A DNA stretch of 64,000 bases from an uncultured Lachnospiraceae bacterium (GCA_910577105.1 CAJTMB010000010.1:1-64000), one strand, 5' to 3'. Numbered from the stretch's first letter, positions 34,770 to 43,189 are shown. The notes: generated by a model from the letters alone, not told the origin. Made by a program: numbers and translations.

Positions 34770-34804
34770 AAAAGGGTATCGGCATATTAAACCGATACCC
34801 TTTT
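34770..34804. terminator. bidirectional intrinsic terminator
   Basis: AAAAGGGTATCGG and CCGATACCCTTTT form a 13-bp stem with a 9-base loop between the convergent GtrA and dapL genes. Each strand ends in a short T run. Confidence 0.85.
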
Positions 34805-34850
34805 ATTCTGCCCTTACAATAAGGAAAATGGTCATAAGGTTAACTAATCG

Positions 34851-36047
34851 TTAAAATAGCCTGTCAAACCGCTCCATGGCTTCTATTGTATTTTCCCTGC
34901 TTCCAAAGGCTGTCAGGCGGAAGAAATATTTACCGTTGTTGCCGAAACCGGCGCCGGGTGTTCCCACGACCTGAATCTGTTCCAGCAAATAATCAAAAAA
35001 CTCCCATGATTCCATGCCTTTGGGGCATTCAAACCAGATATAAGGTGAATTGACGCCACCAAAATAGCGGATGCCCTTTTTGTCAAGACATGCTGCAATA
35101 ATGCGGGCATTTTCCTGATAATAGGCAATGTTCTCTTTGCATTGGCGCATTCCCTCTTCGGAGAATACGGCAGCGGCGCCTTTTTGCACAATATAGGAAA
35201 CGCCGTTGAATTTTGTGGTTTGTCTGCGGTTCCACATGGCGTTTAAGGACATTTCCGAACCACTTTCCGAAGCAAATTTTAAATCTTTTGGTACAATGGT
35301 ATAGCCGCAGCGGGTTCCGGTAAAGCCTGCGGTCTTGCTTAAAGAGCAAAATTCAATAGCGCATTTTCTGGCGCCGTCTATGGCAAAGATACTGCGGGGC
35401 AGTGATTTATCCGTGATAAAGCACTCATAGGCGGAGTCATACAGGATAATGGCATTGTTAGCCAAAGCATAGTCCACCCATTCCTGCAGCTGGGCATGAT
35501 TGTAGGCCGCGCCGGTAGGATTGTTGGGGGAACAGATGTAGATGATGTCGGCATGGACATTTTGGTCGGGCATCGGCAAAAAGTTATTTTCCGCATTGGC
35601 ATTGATATAGGTAATGTTTCTGCCGTTCATGACATTGGTATCCACATAAACGGGATATACCGGGTCGGGAATCAGAATTACATTGTCCTGCGCAAAGAGG
35701 TCCGTAATATTTCCGGTATCGCTCTTTGCCCCATCGGACACAAAAACTTCGTCTGCTTCTATATCCACACCGTTTTCGGCATAATAGTCCACAATGGCAT
35801 TTCTTAAAAAATCATATCCCTGTTCGGGACCATAGCCTTTGAAAGTCTCGGAAGAGGCTTGTGCATCCACACCTTCATGCAGGGCATGGATTACGTTTTC
35901 ACCTATGGGGCGGGTGACATCACCGATTCCCAGACGGATGATTTTTTTGTCCGGGTTTGCCTGTGAGTAAGCCGTGACACGGTGGCCAACCTCGGAAAAA
36001 AGGTAATTCTGTTTTAAGTTTAGATAGTTTTCATTTAATTTAGGCAT
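34851..36047 (-). CDS. dapL: LL-diaminopimelate aminotransferase
   Basis: A 398-residue class I/II PLP aminotransferase that makes LL-diaminopimelate from tetrahydrodipicolinate, for lysine and cell wall. Its DapL features are IRLGIGDVTRP near the N terminus, GYGPEQGYDFLRNAI, the CSPNNPTGAAY loop and the PLP-lysine context FCSLSKTAGFTGTRCGY. The start follows GGAGG. It is the last gene of a luxS-mtnN-dapL run, an association that links methionine cycling and lysine synthesis only by position. Confidence 0.95.
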   Translation of the reverse strand: MPKLNENYLNLKQNYLFSEVGHRVTAYSQANPDKKIIRLGIGDVTRPIGENVIHALHEGVDAQASSETFKGYGPEQGYDFLRNAIVDYYAENGVDIEADEVFVSDGAKSDTGNITDLFAQDNVILIPDPVYPVYVDTNVMNGRNITYINANAENNFLPMPDQNVHADIIYICSPNNPTGAAYNHAQLQEWVDYALANNAIILYDSAYECFITDKSLPRSIFAIDGARKCAIEFCSLSKTAGFTGTRCGYTIVPKDLKFASESGSEMSLNAMWNRRQTTKFNGVSYIVQKGAAAVFSEEGMRQCKENIAYYQENARIIAACLDKKGIRYFGGVNSPYIWFECPKGMESWEFFDYLLEQIQVVGTPGAGFGNNGKYFFRLTAFGSRENTIEAMERFDRLF

Positions 36048-36077
36048 ATTTCCTCCATTTCCAAAGCAGTTTCAGCT

Positions 36078-36779
36078 TTATGTCAGTTGAGTTATCATGT
36101 GCGCTACCAGATTTGCGGAATGCTTTGCGGCCGCCCGCTCAAAGGTGGGGTAATCCATTTCTGCACTGTCGTCCGCTTTGTCTGATATGGCGCGTATAAT
36201 TACGAAAGGAATACTGTTCAAATAAGCGCCGTGCGCAATGGAGGCCCCTTCCATCTCCACACAGTCACCGCCAAACTCTTCTATAAGGTGCTGCTTTAGT
36301 TCTTTACTGGATACAAACTGGTCACCGCTTACCACCCTGCCTGTTCTGACATGAATGTCAGGATTTGCTTCCTGACAGGAACGAACCGCTATAGCAGCCA
36401 TGTCAGGGTCAGCCTGAAACTCCCTGAGACCCATTTGCGGAACTTCTCCGGGCCTGTATCCGAATATTGTAGCGTCCATGTCATGATGCAGGGCATCTGT
36501 TGAGACAAGGATATCCCCGATGTCAAGCGCCGGGTTTAAGGAACCGGCAACACCGGTATTGATAATATGCGTCACGTGGAAAACATCTGCAAGAATCTGC
36601 ACACACAGTGCGGCATTTACCTTTCCGACGCCGGAGCGCACAACGACCACATCCGCATCATTTAAGGTACCTGTATAAAAATCCAAGGATGCCTTTTTTA
36701 CAATCTCTGTGACAGACATCTGATTTTTTAACTGCTCCACTTCCAGTTCCATGGCGCCGATAATGCCAATCTTGTTCAT
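36078..36779 (-). CDS. mtnN: 5'-methylthioadenosine/S-adenosylhomocysteine nucleosidase
   Basis: A 233-residue nucleosidase (Pfs/MtnN) that removes adenine from S-adenosylhomocysteine and methylthioadenosine. Motifs are IGIIGAMELEVE at the N terminus, NTGVAGSL, GDQFVSS, then VEMEGASIAHGAY with the substrate-binding Met-Glu, and RAISDKADDSA with the catalytic Asp. It lies 16 bases after luxS and supplies its substrate, S-ribosylhomocysteine, so the two form the AI-2 pathway. The ribosome site is AAAGGAG. Confidence 0.95.
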   Translation of the reverse strand: MNKIGIIGAMELEVEQLKNQMSVTEIVKKASLDFYTGTLNDADVVVVRSGVGKVNAALCVQILADVFHVTHIINTGVAGSLNPALDIGDILVSTDALHHDMDATIFGYRPGEVPQMGLREFQADPDMAAIAVRSCQEANPDIHVRTGRVVSGDQFVSSKELKQHLIEEFGGDCVEMEGASIAHGAYLNSIPFVIIRAISDKADDSAEMDYPTFERAAAKHSANLVAHMITQLT

Positions 36780-36795
36780 CTGTAAAACTCCTTTC

Positions 36796-37275
36796 TTATT
36801 CCGGATAAATCAGGCGGCTGTCGTCTGCTTTGCAGAGGACATTATCCAGGTATTTTGCTGCAAGGTAGTTTGCCATGGGCAGGTTCATATCCAGATAGTT
36901 GCCGCAGTCTTTTGGGGACGCGCCCGGTACTTCATCCTTGTACTCGCGGATAAACTCGTACAATTCCACTATCAGGGGAAGAATATCCTTTGAAGTGTAA
37001 TCGCCTGCCAGCAAAAGGTAAAATCCGGTACGGCAGCCCATAGGTCCGAAATATATGGTTTTTTCCTTATATACAGGATGATTTCGCAAAAAAGTAGCGG
37101 CAAGGTGCTCTATGGTATGTACCTCCGCTGTGTTCATAACAGGCTCTTCATTGGGGCTTGTCATGCGCAAATCAAAGGTTGTAATGGTTTCCGCGCCGAC
37201 TTTGTCCTTGCGGGAAACATAAACGCCGGGCTGAAGCTTGATATGGTCTATGGTAAAGCTGGTAATTTTTTCCAT
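36796..37275 (-). CDS. luxS: S-ribosylhomocysteine lyase, AI-2 synthase
   Basis: A 159-residue LuxS that cleaves S-ribosylhomocysteine to homocysteine and DPD, the precursor of AI-2. The metal site HTIEH and the catalytic Cys in GPMGCRTGFYLLL are intact. The later VPGASPKDCGNYLDMNL segment is typical of the family. The start at 37275 gives the conserved MEKITSFTIDHIKL, with AAAGGA 10 bases upstream. It is the first gene of the operon with mtnN and dapL. Confidence 0.96.
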   Translation of the reverse strand: MEKITSFTIDHIKLQPGVYVSRKDKVGAETITTFDLRMTSPNEEPVMNTAEVHTIEHLAATFLRNHPVYKEKTIYFGPMGCRTGFYLLLAGDYTSKDILPLIVELYEFIREYKDEVPGASPKDCGNYLDMNLPMANYLAAKYLDNVLCKADDSRLIYPE

Positions 37276-37356
37276 GATTGTCATTCCTTTCATCAGTTTT
37301 TCTACAAAATAGAGTAGCGGATTCAGTTGTAAAAGTCAAGAGGCTGCCGTAGGGTT

Positions 37357-37533
37357 TGGCATATTACATGTCGTCTGCCGGTGCGTGCATTTGTTCCAAC
37401 GGGGGACGTTCTCACTCCGGTAAAAACGCAGTGGTACATAAGAGGTTATAAAACAACCTCTAAATACCAGCGTTTTTACAGGCCCCCTTATGGAATCAAA
37501 TGCACGCACCGGCAGACGACATGTAATATGCCA
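37357..37533 (-). repeat. hairpin element copy 6
   Basis: Outer arms of about 39 bp match perfectly and have a sequence unlike the other copies except in the innermost bases. Read on the minus strand the lower stem is GGGGG/CCCCC instead of GGAC/GTCC, the middle stem is GTAAAAACGC/GCGTTTTTAC and the branch is GT-GAGA-AC. The element sits between the divergent luxS and PadR genes. Confidence 0.85.
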
Positions 37534-37567
37534 TAAAAATTTTTATACTTAAATGAGTGAATATACC

Positions 37568-37604
37568 TTGACAGGTGAGGTATATTGATATATAGTGTAT
37601 ATCA
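37568..37604 (+). promoter_or_regulatory. promoter with PadR-type operator
   Basis: TTGACA (37568-37573) and TATAGT (37591-37596) with a 17-base spacer. The -10 region is covered by TGATATA-TAGTG-TATATCA (37586-37604), a perfect 7-bp-arm dyad. PadR regulators bind AT-rich dyads over their own promoters, so this is a likely repressor site. Confidence 0.7.
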
Positions 37605-37621
37605 GAAAGAGAGGGATGCTT

Positions 37622-37945
37622 ATGTCTATTACATCCGACATTTTAAGGGGGCATACAGATGCCATTATTTTAGCCCATCTTTTGGAGCAGGACAGTTACG
37701 GATATCAGATTAATAAGGATATCATGAAAAAGACGGACAACAAATATGAATTGAAGGAGGCTACCTTGTATTCAGCATTTAAAAGGCTGGAACAGGCGGG
37801 ATGCATCAGGACTTATTGGGGCGATGAAACCGTAGGGGCCAGACGACGTTATTATGCTGTGACGGAAGAAGGCAGAAAAGCTTACCAAATTTACAAGAGG
37901 GAGTGGGAGGAAGCCAAGGCAATGATTGACCAGTTGATAAAATAG
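37622..37945 (+). CDS. PadR-family transcriptional regulator
   Basis: A 107-residue PadR protein: a winged HTH (ILAHLLEQDSYGYQINKDI, ATLYSAFKRLEQAGCI, wing GARRRYYAVTEEGRKAY) and a short C-terminal dimerisation helix. PadR-like s2 proteins of this size regulate envelope-stress operons of the PadR-DUF1700-DUF4097 type, which is exactly the arrangement here. The start at 37622 follows GAGAGGG; ATG 37616 is an alternative. It probably represses its own promoter through 37586-37604. Confidence 0.9.
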   Translation: MSITSDILRGHTDAIILAHLLEQDSYGYQINKDIMKKTDNKYELKEATLYSAFKRLEQAGCIRTYWGDETVGARRRYYAVTEEGRKAYQIYKREWEEAKAMIDQLIK

Positions 37946-38009
37946 CAAAAAAATTTAAAATCCGGAAAAGAAATAATTGTGCCGCCGGTGCGGCAGAGTG
38001 GAGGGAAAT

Positions 38010-38687
38010 ATGATTGAAAAAATAAGAAAACATTTTAATGAGCTTTTTGCAGATGCTCCTAAGACAAGAAAAGCGATGGAGATGAAGGAAGAAATGATTC
38101 AGAACAGCACTGAAAAGTATCAGGATTTGCTGGGGGAAGGGTATTCGGAAGAGGATGCCTATGAAAATGTTATCGGCTCTATCGGGGATGTCACGGAATT
38201 GTTTGAGGACCTGGAAGAAAAGAATCTGCTGAATTTGTCGGAGAAGGACAGAAAGAAAAAGGCAGTGCTGACATCGGCCGCTGTCGGTATGTATATTTTT
38301 GCGGGCTGCGTCTTTTTCCTGTGCCAGATGCTTGACGGAGTCTGGCGTACGCGCTGGGATTTTTCCACATTGGCGCTGGTTCTGGCGGCAATCTGCTGCA
38401 TACCGCCGACCTGTATGCTGGTCTATGCGTCCAACATGTATCCGGATTACAAGAAAAAAGAAGAGGAAAATATGGTGGAGCAATATAAGGAATCAAAGCA
38501 CACGAGCAACAGGGAAAAGGCAATCAAGGGCTCTGTCAGCACTATTATCTGGACATTGGTGATTGTGTTGTATTTCCTTATCAGCTTTGCTTCAAGCGCA
38601 TGGTATATTACCTGGGTTATCTTTTTAATTGGCGGATGTGTGCAGGCGGTTTTTGAACTTTTGTATAGTCTGAAGCGTGGGGATTGA
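38010..38687 (+). CDS. DUF1700-type membrane protein
   Basis: A 225-residue protein. A helical cytoplasmic N terminus of about 80 residues (YQDLLGEGYSEEDAYENVIGSIGD, the permease-prefix/DUF1700 pattern of contiguous helices) is followed by four hydrophobic segments. Such proteins are encoded between PadR and DUF4097 genes in many Firmicutes and are thought to relay or modulate the PadR response; the mechanism is unknown. The ribosome site is GGAGGG 6 bases upstream of the chosen ATG. Confidence 0.8.
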   Translation: MIEKIRKHFNELFADAPKTRKAMEMKEEMIQNSTEKYQDLLGEGYSEEDAYENVIGSIGDVTELFEDLEEKNLLNLSEKDRKKKAVLTSAAVGMYIFAGCVFFLCQMLDGVWRTRWDFSTLALVLAAICCIPPTCMLVYASNMYPDYKKKEEENMVEQYKESKHTSNREKAIKGSVSTIIWTLVIVLYFLISFASSAWYITWVIFLIGGCVQAVFELLYSLKRGD

Positions 38688-38706
38688 AAATAAAAGTGAC
38701 ATAGAA

Positions 38707-38839
38707 GCGAGGTAAAGGTTGAATAAATTGCTCGATAGCAATTTATTCAACCAAGAATTTGTGCCGAAGCGTCACAAATTCCATGATGGCAGAGCAAAAT
38801 CTGACATTTTACTCGCCTCCTCAGCGAAAAACGCTTCGG
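38707..38839 (+). ncRNA. structured leader with candidate pseudoknot
   Basis: GCGAGGTAAA (38707-38716) can pair, with a one-base bulge, with TTTACTCGC (38808-38816). This encloses two hairpins: a perfect 16-bp stem at 38717-38752 with a 4-base loop, and GAATTTGTG/CACAAATTC at 38755-38781. The nine-base loop of the second, CCGAAGCGT (38764-38772), is exactly complementary to ACGCTTCGG at 38831-38839, which ends 3 bases before the ribosome site GGAGAG. This reads as a pseudoknotted cis-regulatory leader for the DUF4097 gene. The minus strand also holds a tiny frame (38772-38807) with a good ribosome site. Confidence 0.55.
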
Positions 38840-38852
38840 AATGGAGAGAAAA

Positions 38853-40001
38853 ATGAAAGCGGCAAAGATTGTACTGATAACGGTTTTATGTGGGTTGATT
38901 GTATTTTTATGCAGTATTTTGGGGATGGGAATGCGGGGAGGCGGCTCATTTTTGTCCGGCAACGGCGTCAGTATCTTTCCGGAATACGAACTGGTGCAGG
39001 AATGGGAAATGTCCCCCGATGCCATAACACAGCTGCGTGTAAATTATAATATGAATAATAACGATGTTCTTATATATGAGGGTACAGGGGACAAAATTGT
39101 GATACGTGAGTATGCAAATTTTGAGATGGAAGACAGACAACGCACCATCGTATCTCAGGAGAAAAACGAATTGACAGTGCAGGGAAGGAACCGTAGCTTT
39201 ATGTTTTTCTATATTGGAGGAGGCCGTCATGCTTATACGGAAATTTACCTGCCTGAGGGATTTACCCCTGATATGTATATCAAAACCCTGAGCGGTGATA
39301 TTGTGGCCGGAAGGGACATTTCGGAGGGAAACAGCTTTGAAGTTTCCAGCACCAGCGGCGATATCCATTTTCAGAATGTGAAAGCGGAAAGCATTGTGGC
39401 GTGTTCCACCAGCGGCGAAATATATTTTGAAGAAGCTGCGGGTATAATTTCCATGTCCACAACCAGCGGTGATATTGCAGTACAAAAGGCAGTGGGTAAT
39501 GTTTCCATATCCACGACCAGTGGTGAGATTATGCTGCGGGAGGCAGAAGGCAACGTATCGGCATCCACAACCAGCGGTGACATCACGATACAGGGAGGCG
39601 GCGGAGAAAGACATGTCAATTCCACTTCCGGTGAAATCAGGCTGGACGGGGTAAATGGAAAATTTGACTTAAACACGACGAGCGGTGATATTAGCCTCGG
39701 GGATGGAACAGGATATGGGAAGGTGCATACAATCAGCGGGGAGGTCAGGGTCGGCTTGATTGGCATACAGGGAAATCTTTCTGTCACAACAACCAGCGGC
39801 GACGTTTTTTTGCAGCTCCCGTCCGAAGCGGAATTTGCATTTGATTTTGATTCGGCAAGCGGGGAATGTGAAACCTTTTTTGACGAGGCGCTTTCTTTTA
39901 ACAAAAAGGGCACGTCTGCATCAGGCGTCTATGGAAACAGTGCAGATATGGAAGTAAAGATTTCCACAACCAGCGGTGATGTGTGGATTTCGGAAAATTA
40001 A
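38853..40001 (+). CDS. DUF4097 beta-strand-repeat protein
   Basis: A 382-residue envelope protein with one N-terminal transmembrane or signal segment (AKIVLITVLCGLIVFLCSIL). From about residue 140 on there is a ladder of at least nine TSGDI or TSGEI units spaced about 17-20 residues apart, which predicts a right-handed parallel beta-helix facing outward. DUF4097 proteins are often called adhesins without proof; the setting suggests an envelope-stress role. The start at 38853 follows GGAGAG; ATG 38841 lies in the pseudoknot strand. Confidence 0.85.
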   Translation: MKAAKIVLITVLCGLIVFLCSILGMGMRGGGSFLSGNGVSIFPEYELVQEWEMSPDAITQLRVNYNMNNNDVLIYEGTGDKIVIREYANFEMEDRQRTIVSQEKNELTVQGRNRSFMFFYIGGGRHAYTEIYLPEGFTPDMYIKTLSGDIVAGRDISEGNSFEVSSTSGDIHFQNVKAESIVACSTSGEIYFEEAAGIISMSTTSGDIAVQKAVGNVSISTTSGEIMLREAEGNVSASTTSGDITIQGGGGERHVNSTSGEIRLDGVNGKFDLNTTSGDISLGDGTGYGKVHTISGEVRVGLIGIQGNLSVTTTSGDVFLQLPSEAEFAFDFDSASGECETFFDEALSFNKKGTSASGVYGNSADMEVKISTTSGDVWISEN

Positions 40002-40018
40002 AAAGAAACAAAAAACAG

Positions 40019-40052
40019 AGGGCAGAACCGATGGTACAGTGGGTTCTGCCCT
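40019..40052 (-). terminator. intrinsic terminator (convergent genes)
   Basis: An 11-bp perfect stem AGGGCAGAACC/GGTTCTGCCCT with a 12-base loop. On the minus strand it is followed by a run of six T, so it mainly ends the lipoprotein operon; on the plus strand it may also end the DUF4097 transcript. Confidence 0.85.
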
Positions 40053-40067
40053 TTCCTCTACAATAAT

Positions 40068-40529
40068 TTATTTTACTTTTTCAAAGGTAAGCCTTTCAAA
40101 TGCGGCTTCTGCTTCTTCCTGAGATGCAAGACTGGCTATGATAACAGCGGTTTCACTTCCTTTTATTTTGAACAGGAATGTTGTTTCCATCCCTGCGGCT
40201 CCGTCAAATTGATAGAGATAAAAGTTTGGTGAATCACTGGGCGTTGCTTTCAGGATATCGGCGTCTGACGCCATAATTGCAGCGGCATATGTATCAAATC
40301 CGGAGGAGGTTAAAAACATGCCGTTCAGAACATCTTCATCATCTTTTTGGACCGTAATCATCCCATCTTCCTCCAGTAGGTTGTAGCCCCCGGTTGTATT
40401 CAGGGTTACCTTAACCGATTCACCGTTTTCTATCTGGAAGGTAAGGGATTTGCCGGTGCTGCAGGCAGTAAATGCAAAAGCCATAAGCATGCACAAAAGG
40501 GTTGCAATGGTAAGTTTTTTCAGTTTCAT
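40068..40529 (-). CDS. small lipoprotein of unknown function
   Basis: A 153-residue secreted lipoprotein. The signal peptide MKLKKLTIATLLCMLMAFAFTAC ends in a TAC lipobox Cys. The mature part is a single compact alpha/beta domain without recognised motifs. Its start overlaps the stop of the DUF6709 gene as ATGA, so it is the second gene of that operon, and the terminator at 40019-40052 closes it. No further role can be proposed from the sequence. Confidence 0.7.
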   Translation of the reverse strand: MKLKKLTIATLLCMLMAFAFTACSTGKSLTFQIENGESVKVTLNTTGGYNLLEEDGMITVQKDDEDVLNGMFLTSSGFDTYAAAIMASDADILKATPSDSPNFYLYQFDGAAGMETTFLFKIKGSETAVIIASLASQEEAEAAFERLTFEKVK

Positions 40530-41653
40530 AATGTATTCTCCTTGTTTAATTTTCTATCCTGATACAGATGGATGAACTCAGGATAATTTTTTTGGTATAA
40601 ATTCATCAATTGGCCGGTGTAGCCAATAATGATAGCGGAATTGGAGGCTGACAGATTTTGTAAAAAGGATTGGCAGCCTTCTTTTGTCGGAATGGAAATG
40701 GATTCCTTTTTCTTGTCATCCGTATAAAGCATAATCATATATGTCGTATTGACGGTTCTACCGTATTTTTTATGCTGGGTTTCATGGGTATAAGCCCAGA
40801 TTATTTTATCCAGCTCTATGGCAAGGGTTTTGGCATTTACCGTAGAAAACAAATACCGCTTTCCTATCTTTATGTCACGGAGAATTTCTCCGGAAGCTTG
40901 ATAATCGCTGTCAGCCATTTGAATGTTCATATCACCGCCGGCGCTGAGGGCTTTTACCATTGCTTTTTGATAACCGCCTGTCAAAGCCTTTATCAGCATG
41001 TAAAGAGAAATAATTAAAAGTTATATGCCGATACAGGTAAAAATACAGGAATTAAAGATAGGACCTGTTGATAATTTGTTTACCGCAATGTAATAGGGAG
41101 CGCAATAGGAATCAAATTGCTCATTGGTATAGTCACCGGATATAAAAAAGTCCTTGTAATAACGCAGCATTTTATCATCCATAGGACGTATTTGACCGCG
41201 TAAAGTAATGGAAGTACGTAAATCCAATTTATCATAACTGTCAAGAAATTTATAACTATTCTTAATCACGGAGTCCATTTTGTCATAATATTTGGATGGA
41301 ATCTCAATACCCATATATTGAAACCAGAGACTGCTGTCGGCCATATAAGGTTCCAGACCGCCAATCAGAATGACATAATACTTATGCGAACTTCTGCGGG
41401 AAACTGTAGAACCGTATTTGTTTTTGGTGGTGGTAATTTCTTCCATGTAATCGCCGAATGTCAGATTTAAATCAAGTGTGACATACTGACCATCCAGTTC
41501 TTCCATAGTCAGGCTTTCAAAAGGAACCGGACCCTTTAAAACAGTAATGGCATCACGACCCCAAATGCCAAGTAAAATAAAGGCTAAAACCGTCATAATG
41601 ATAATTCCGGGCATCACTTTCTTAAGTGATATCTTTTTTAATTCTTTTAACAT
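40526..41653 (-). pseudogene. DUF6709-like membrane protein split by an in-frame stop
   Basis: Two frames, 41653-41021 (210 residues) and 40999-40526 (157 residues), are in the same phase and separated only by TAA at 41021-41023. Read through, they give a single protein of about 375 residues: an N-terminal transmembrane helix, an extracytoplasmic domain, a second transmembrane helix interrupted at FTCIGI-stop-LLIISLYML, and a C-terminal cytoplasmic domain (KALTGGYQKAM onward). That matches the usual two-part layout of DUF6709 proteins. The second part has ATG 40999 but no good ribosome site. A recent nonsense mutation is the simplest explanation. Confidence 0.7.
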
Positions 41654-41802
41654 TTTCCGCCCTCTTCTCTTTTGATTGTTTATTTAGATTTTAATATCCT
41701 GCAATGATTCTTTCAAGGTAAATTATCTAACAATCTTAATTGCCCAATATCGGCAAAATTGTTTTATTCTTTCTTTTTATTTTAAGGCCGGTGTAAGTAA
41801 CA

Positions 41803-41832
41803 AGGGTGTATGAATTTTCATCCATACACCCT
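41803..41832 (-). terminator. probable terminator of the rubrerythrin gene
   Basis: AGGGTGTATG/CATACACCCT, a 10-bp stem with a 10-base loop, 37 bases after the rubrerythrin stop. The T run on the minus strand is poor (TTGTTACTT). Confidence 0.5.
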
Positions 41833-41868
41833 AAAAATGATGATAACCTTGGTATTAAGTGTTTTTGG

Positions 41869-42408
41869 TTAACCAAAATATCTCTTAAGAAGTCCCTCAA
41901 ATGCCTTACCGTGTCTGGCTTCGTCACGAGCCATTTCATGAACAGTATCATGAATGGCATCCAGATTAAGCGCTTTTGCACGTTTCGCCAAATCAAATTT
42001 GCCTGCGGTAGCGCCGTTTTCAGCGTCAACCCTCATTTCCAGATTCTTTTTGGTGGAATCGGTTACAACTTCACCTAACAGTTCTGCAAACTTAGCAGCG
42101 TGCTCAGCCTCTTCATAAGCGGCTTTCTCCCAATACATACCGATTTCGGGGTATCCTTCCCTGTGGGCAACCCTTGCCATGGCAAGATACATGCCGACTT
42201 CCGTACATTCGCCTTCAAAGTTTGCACGAAGGTCTTTGATGATATCTTCGGGAACGCCCTGTGCAACGCCTACCACATGCTCGGCTGCCCATGTTTTTTC
42301 AGCGGACTGTGCAGTGAACTTTTCAGCGGGAGCATGGCAGATGGGGCACTCAGCGGGTGCAGCATCTCCTTCGTGAACATAACCACATACCTGACATACA
42401 AATTTCAT
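41869..42408 (-). CDS. reverse rubrerythrin (rubredoxin-first peroxidase)
   Basis: A 179-residue non-heme di-iron peroxidase for hydrogen peroxide in anaerobes. An N-terminal rubredoxin domain (FVCQVCGYVHEG, then ECPICHAP) precedes the four-helix rubrerythrin domain with EGECTEVGMYLAMAR, EEAEHAAKF and a final ARDEARHGKAF. The domain order, rubredoxin first, marks it as the reverse type. PerR, the usual regulator of such genes, is encoded about 760 bases away. The ribosome site is GGAGAG. Confidence 0.95.
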   Translation of the reverse strand: MKFVCQVCGYVHEGDAAPAECPICHAPAEKFTAQSAEKTWAAEHVVGVAQGVPEDIIKDLRANFEGECTEVGMYLAMARVAHREGYPEIGMYWEKAAYEEAEHAAKFAELLGEVVTDSTKKNLEMRVDAENGATAGKFDLAKRAKALNLDAIHDTVHEMARDEARHGKAFEGLLKRYFG

Positions 42409-42585
42409 ACTTTTCTCTCCTTTTTTATGTTATCTTTTTTATATAAATTTTCTCTTTCTCCGGAATGTTATGGAACAAAGAAAATTTATGGTTTAAAATT
42501 TGAACGTATATTTTCAGGGCTTTTATTTTTTCTTCCACCTGTGCCGCTATTTCCTCCCATTCTGTTTCTGAAATAACGGGACCGG

Positions 42586-43189
42586 TCAGATAAACTGCCG
42601 TCCAAGGAGAAGATATATGCTTCCGTCGATAATTTCTGTAATTGTCAACGACTCAACTCCCCTGGGCTTTGAAAATACAGAATATATACCAAGCAGCGAT
42701 TCTATTTCATCGGAACATACATTATACACATAACTGTCGTAGGATTCCCTGATTACCGCACTGTAAAAGTTATCCGTTATAGTCAGGACGTCGTCTTCCA
42801 TCGTTATATATATCATATAAATCTCTTCACTGCCGGTTTCGCATATCTGAAATGAGTAATATGGATTACGCCAAATGGATTGCGGTTCTCCCCCGACAAA
42901 ATCGAAACTGTAATCGGGATATTTTTCACTTAAATAATCCAGAGACATCCTGTAAAACAGCAGCATTTTTTCCTGAGAGGAAGATAACTCCCCACTTTCT
43001 ATTTTTTCGACATTATAATCTGAGGGAAAAATTTTTAACAGCAGTTCGGCTTCTTCGTCGGTCATTGTCAGTTTTTTTCCGGGCGATTTGCATCTTGCCT
43101 ATTTCGGAAAGCACATCCGCTTATGCAAAACATCAGTATTGCAAGTACAAGTAAAAAAATTGTTTTTTATTGTTCCTTTTCTTTCTCAT
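42586..43189 (-). pseudogene. lipoprotein gene with two homopolymer frameshifts
   Basis: An intact 159-residue frame (43065-42586) lacks any signal. Just upstream on the same strand, a perfect lipoprotein signal (LLVLAILMFCISGC) appears in another frame, and an ATG with basic residues MRKKRNNKKQFF at 43189 in a third. One extra base in the run of seven T (43153-43159, minus strand) and one in the run of seven A (43072-43078) would join all three into one lipoprotein of about 200 residues. Either the gene is decayed or both runs are miscalled. No family was recognised. The 5' end overlaps the end of perR. Confidence 0.65.

Noticed and set aside
5066..37533. Hairpin elements as ordinary transcription terminators
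   Set aside because: They lack a T run after the stem, reach 135-201 bp and several sit between divergent genes, where no terminator is needed.
5066..37533. Hairpin elements as a CRISPR array or retron
   Set aside because: Copies are kilobases apart with no spacer pattern, and no Cas protein or reverse transcriptase gene occurs in the window.
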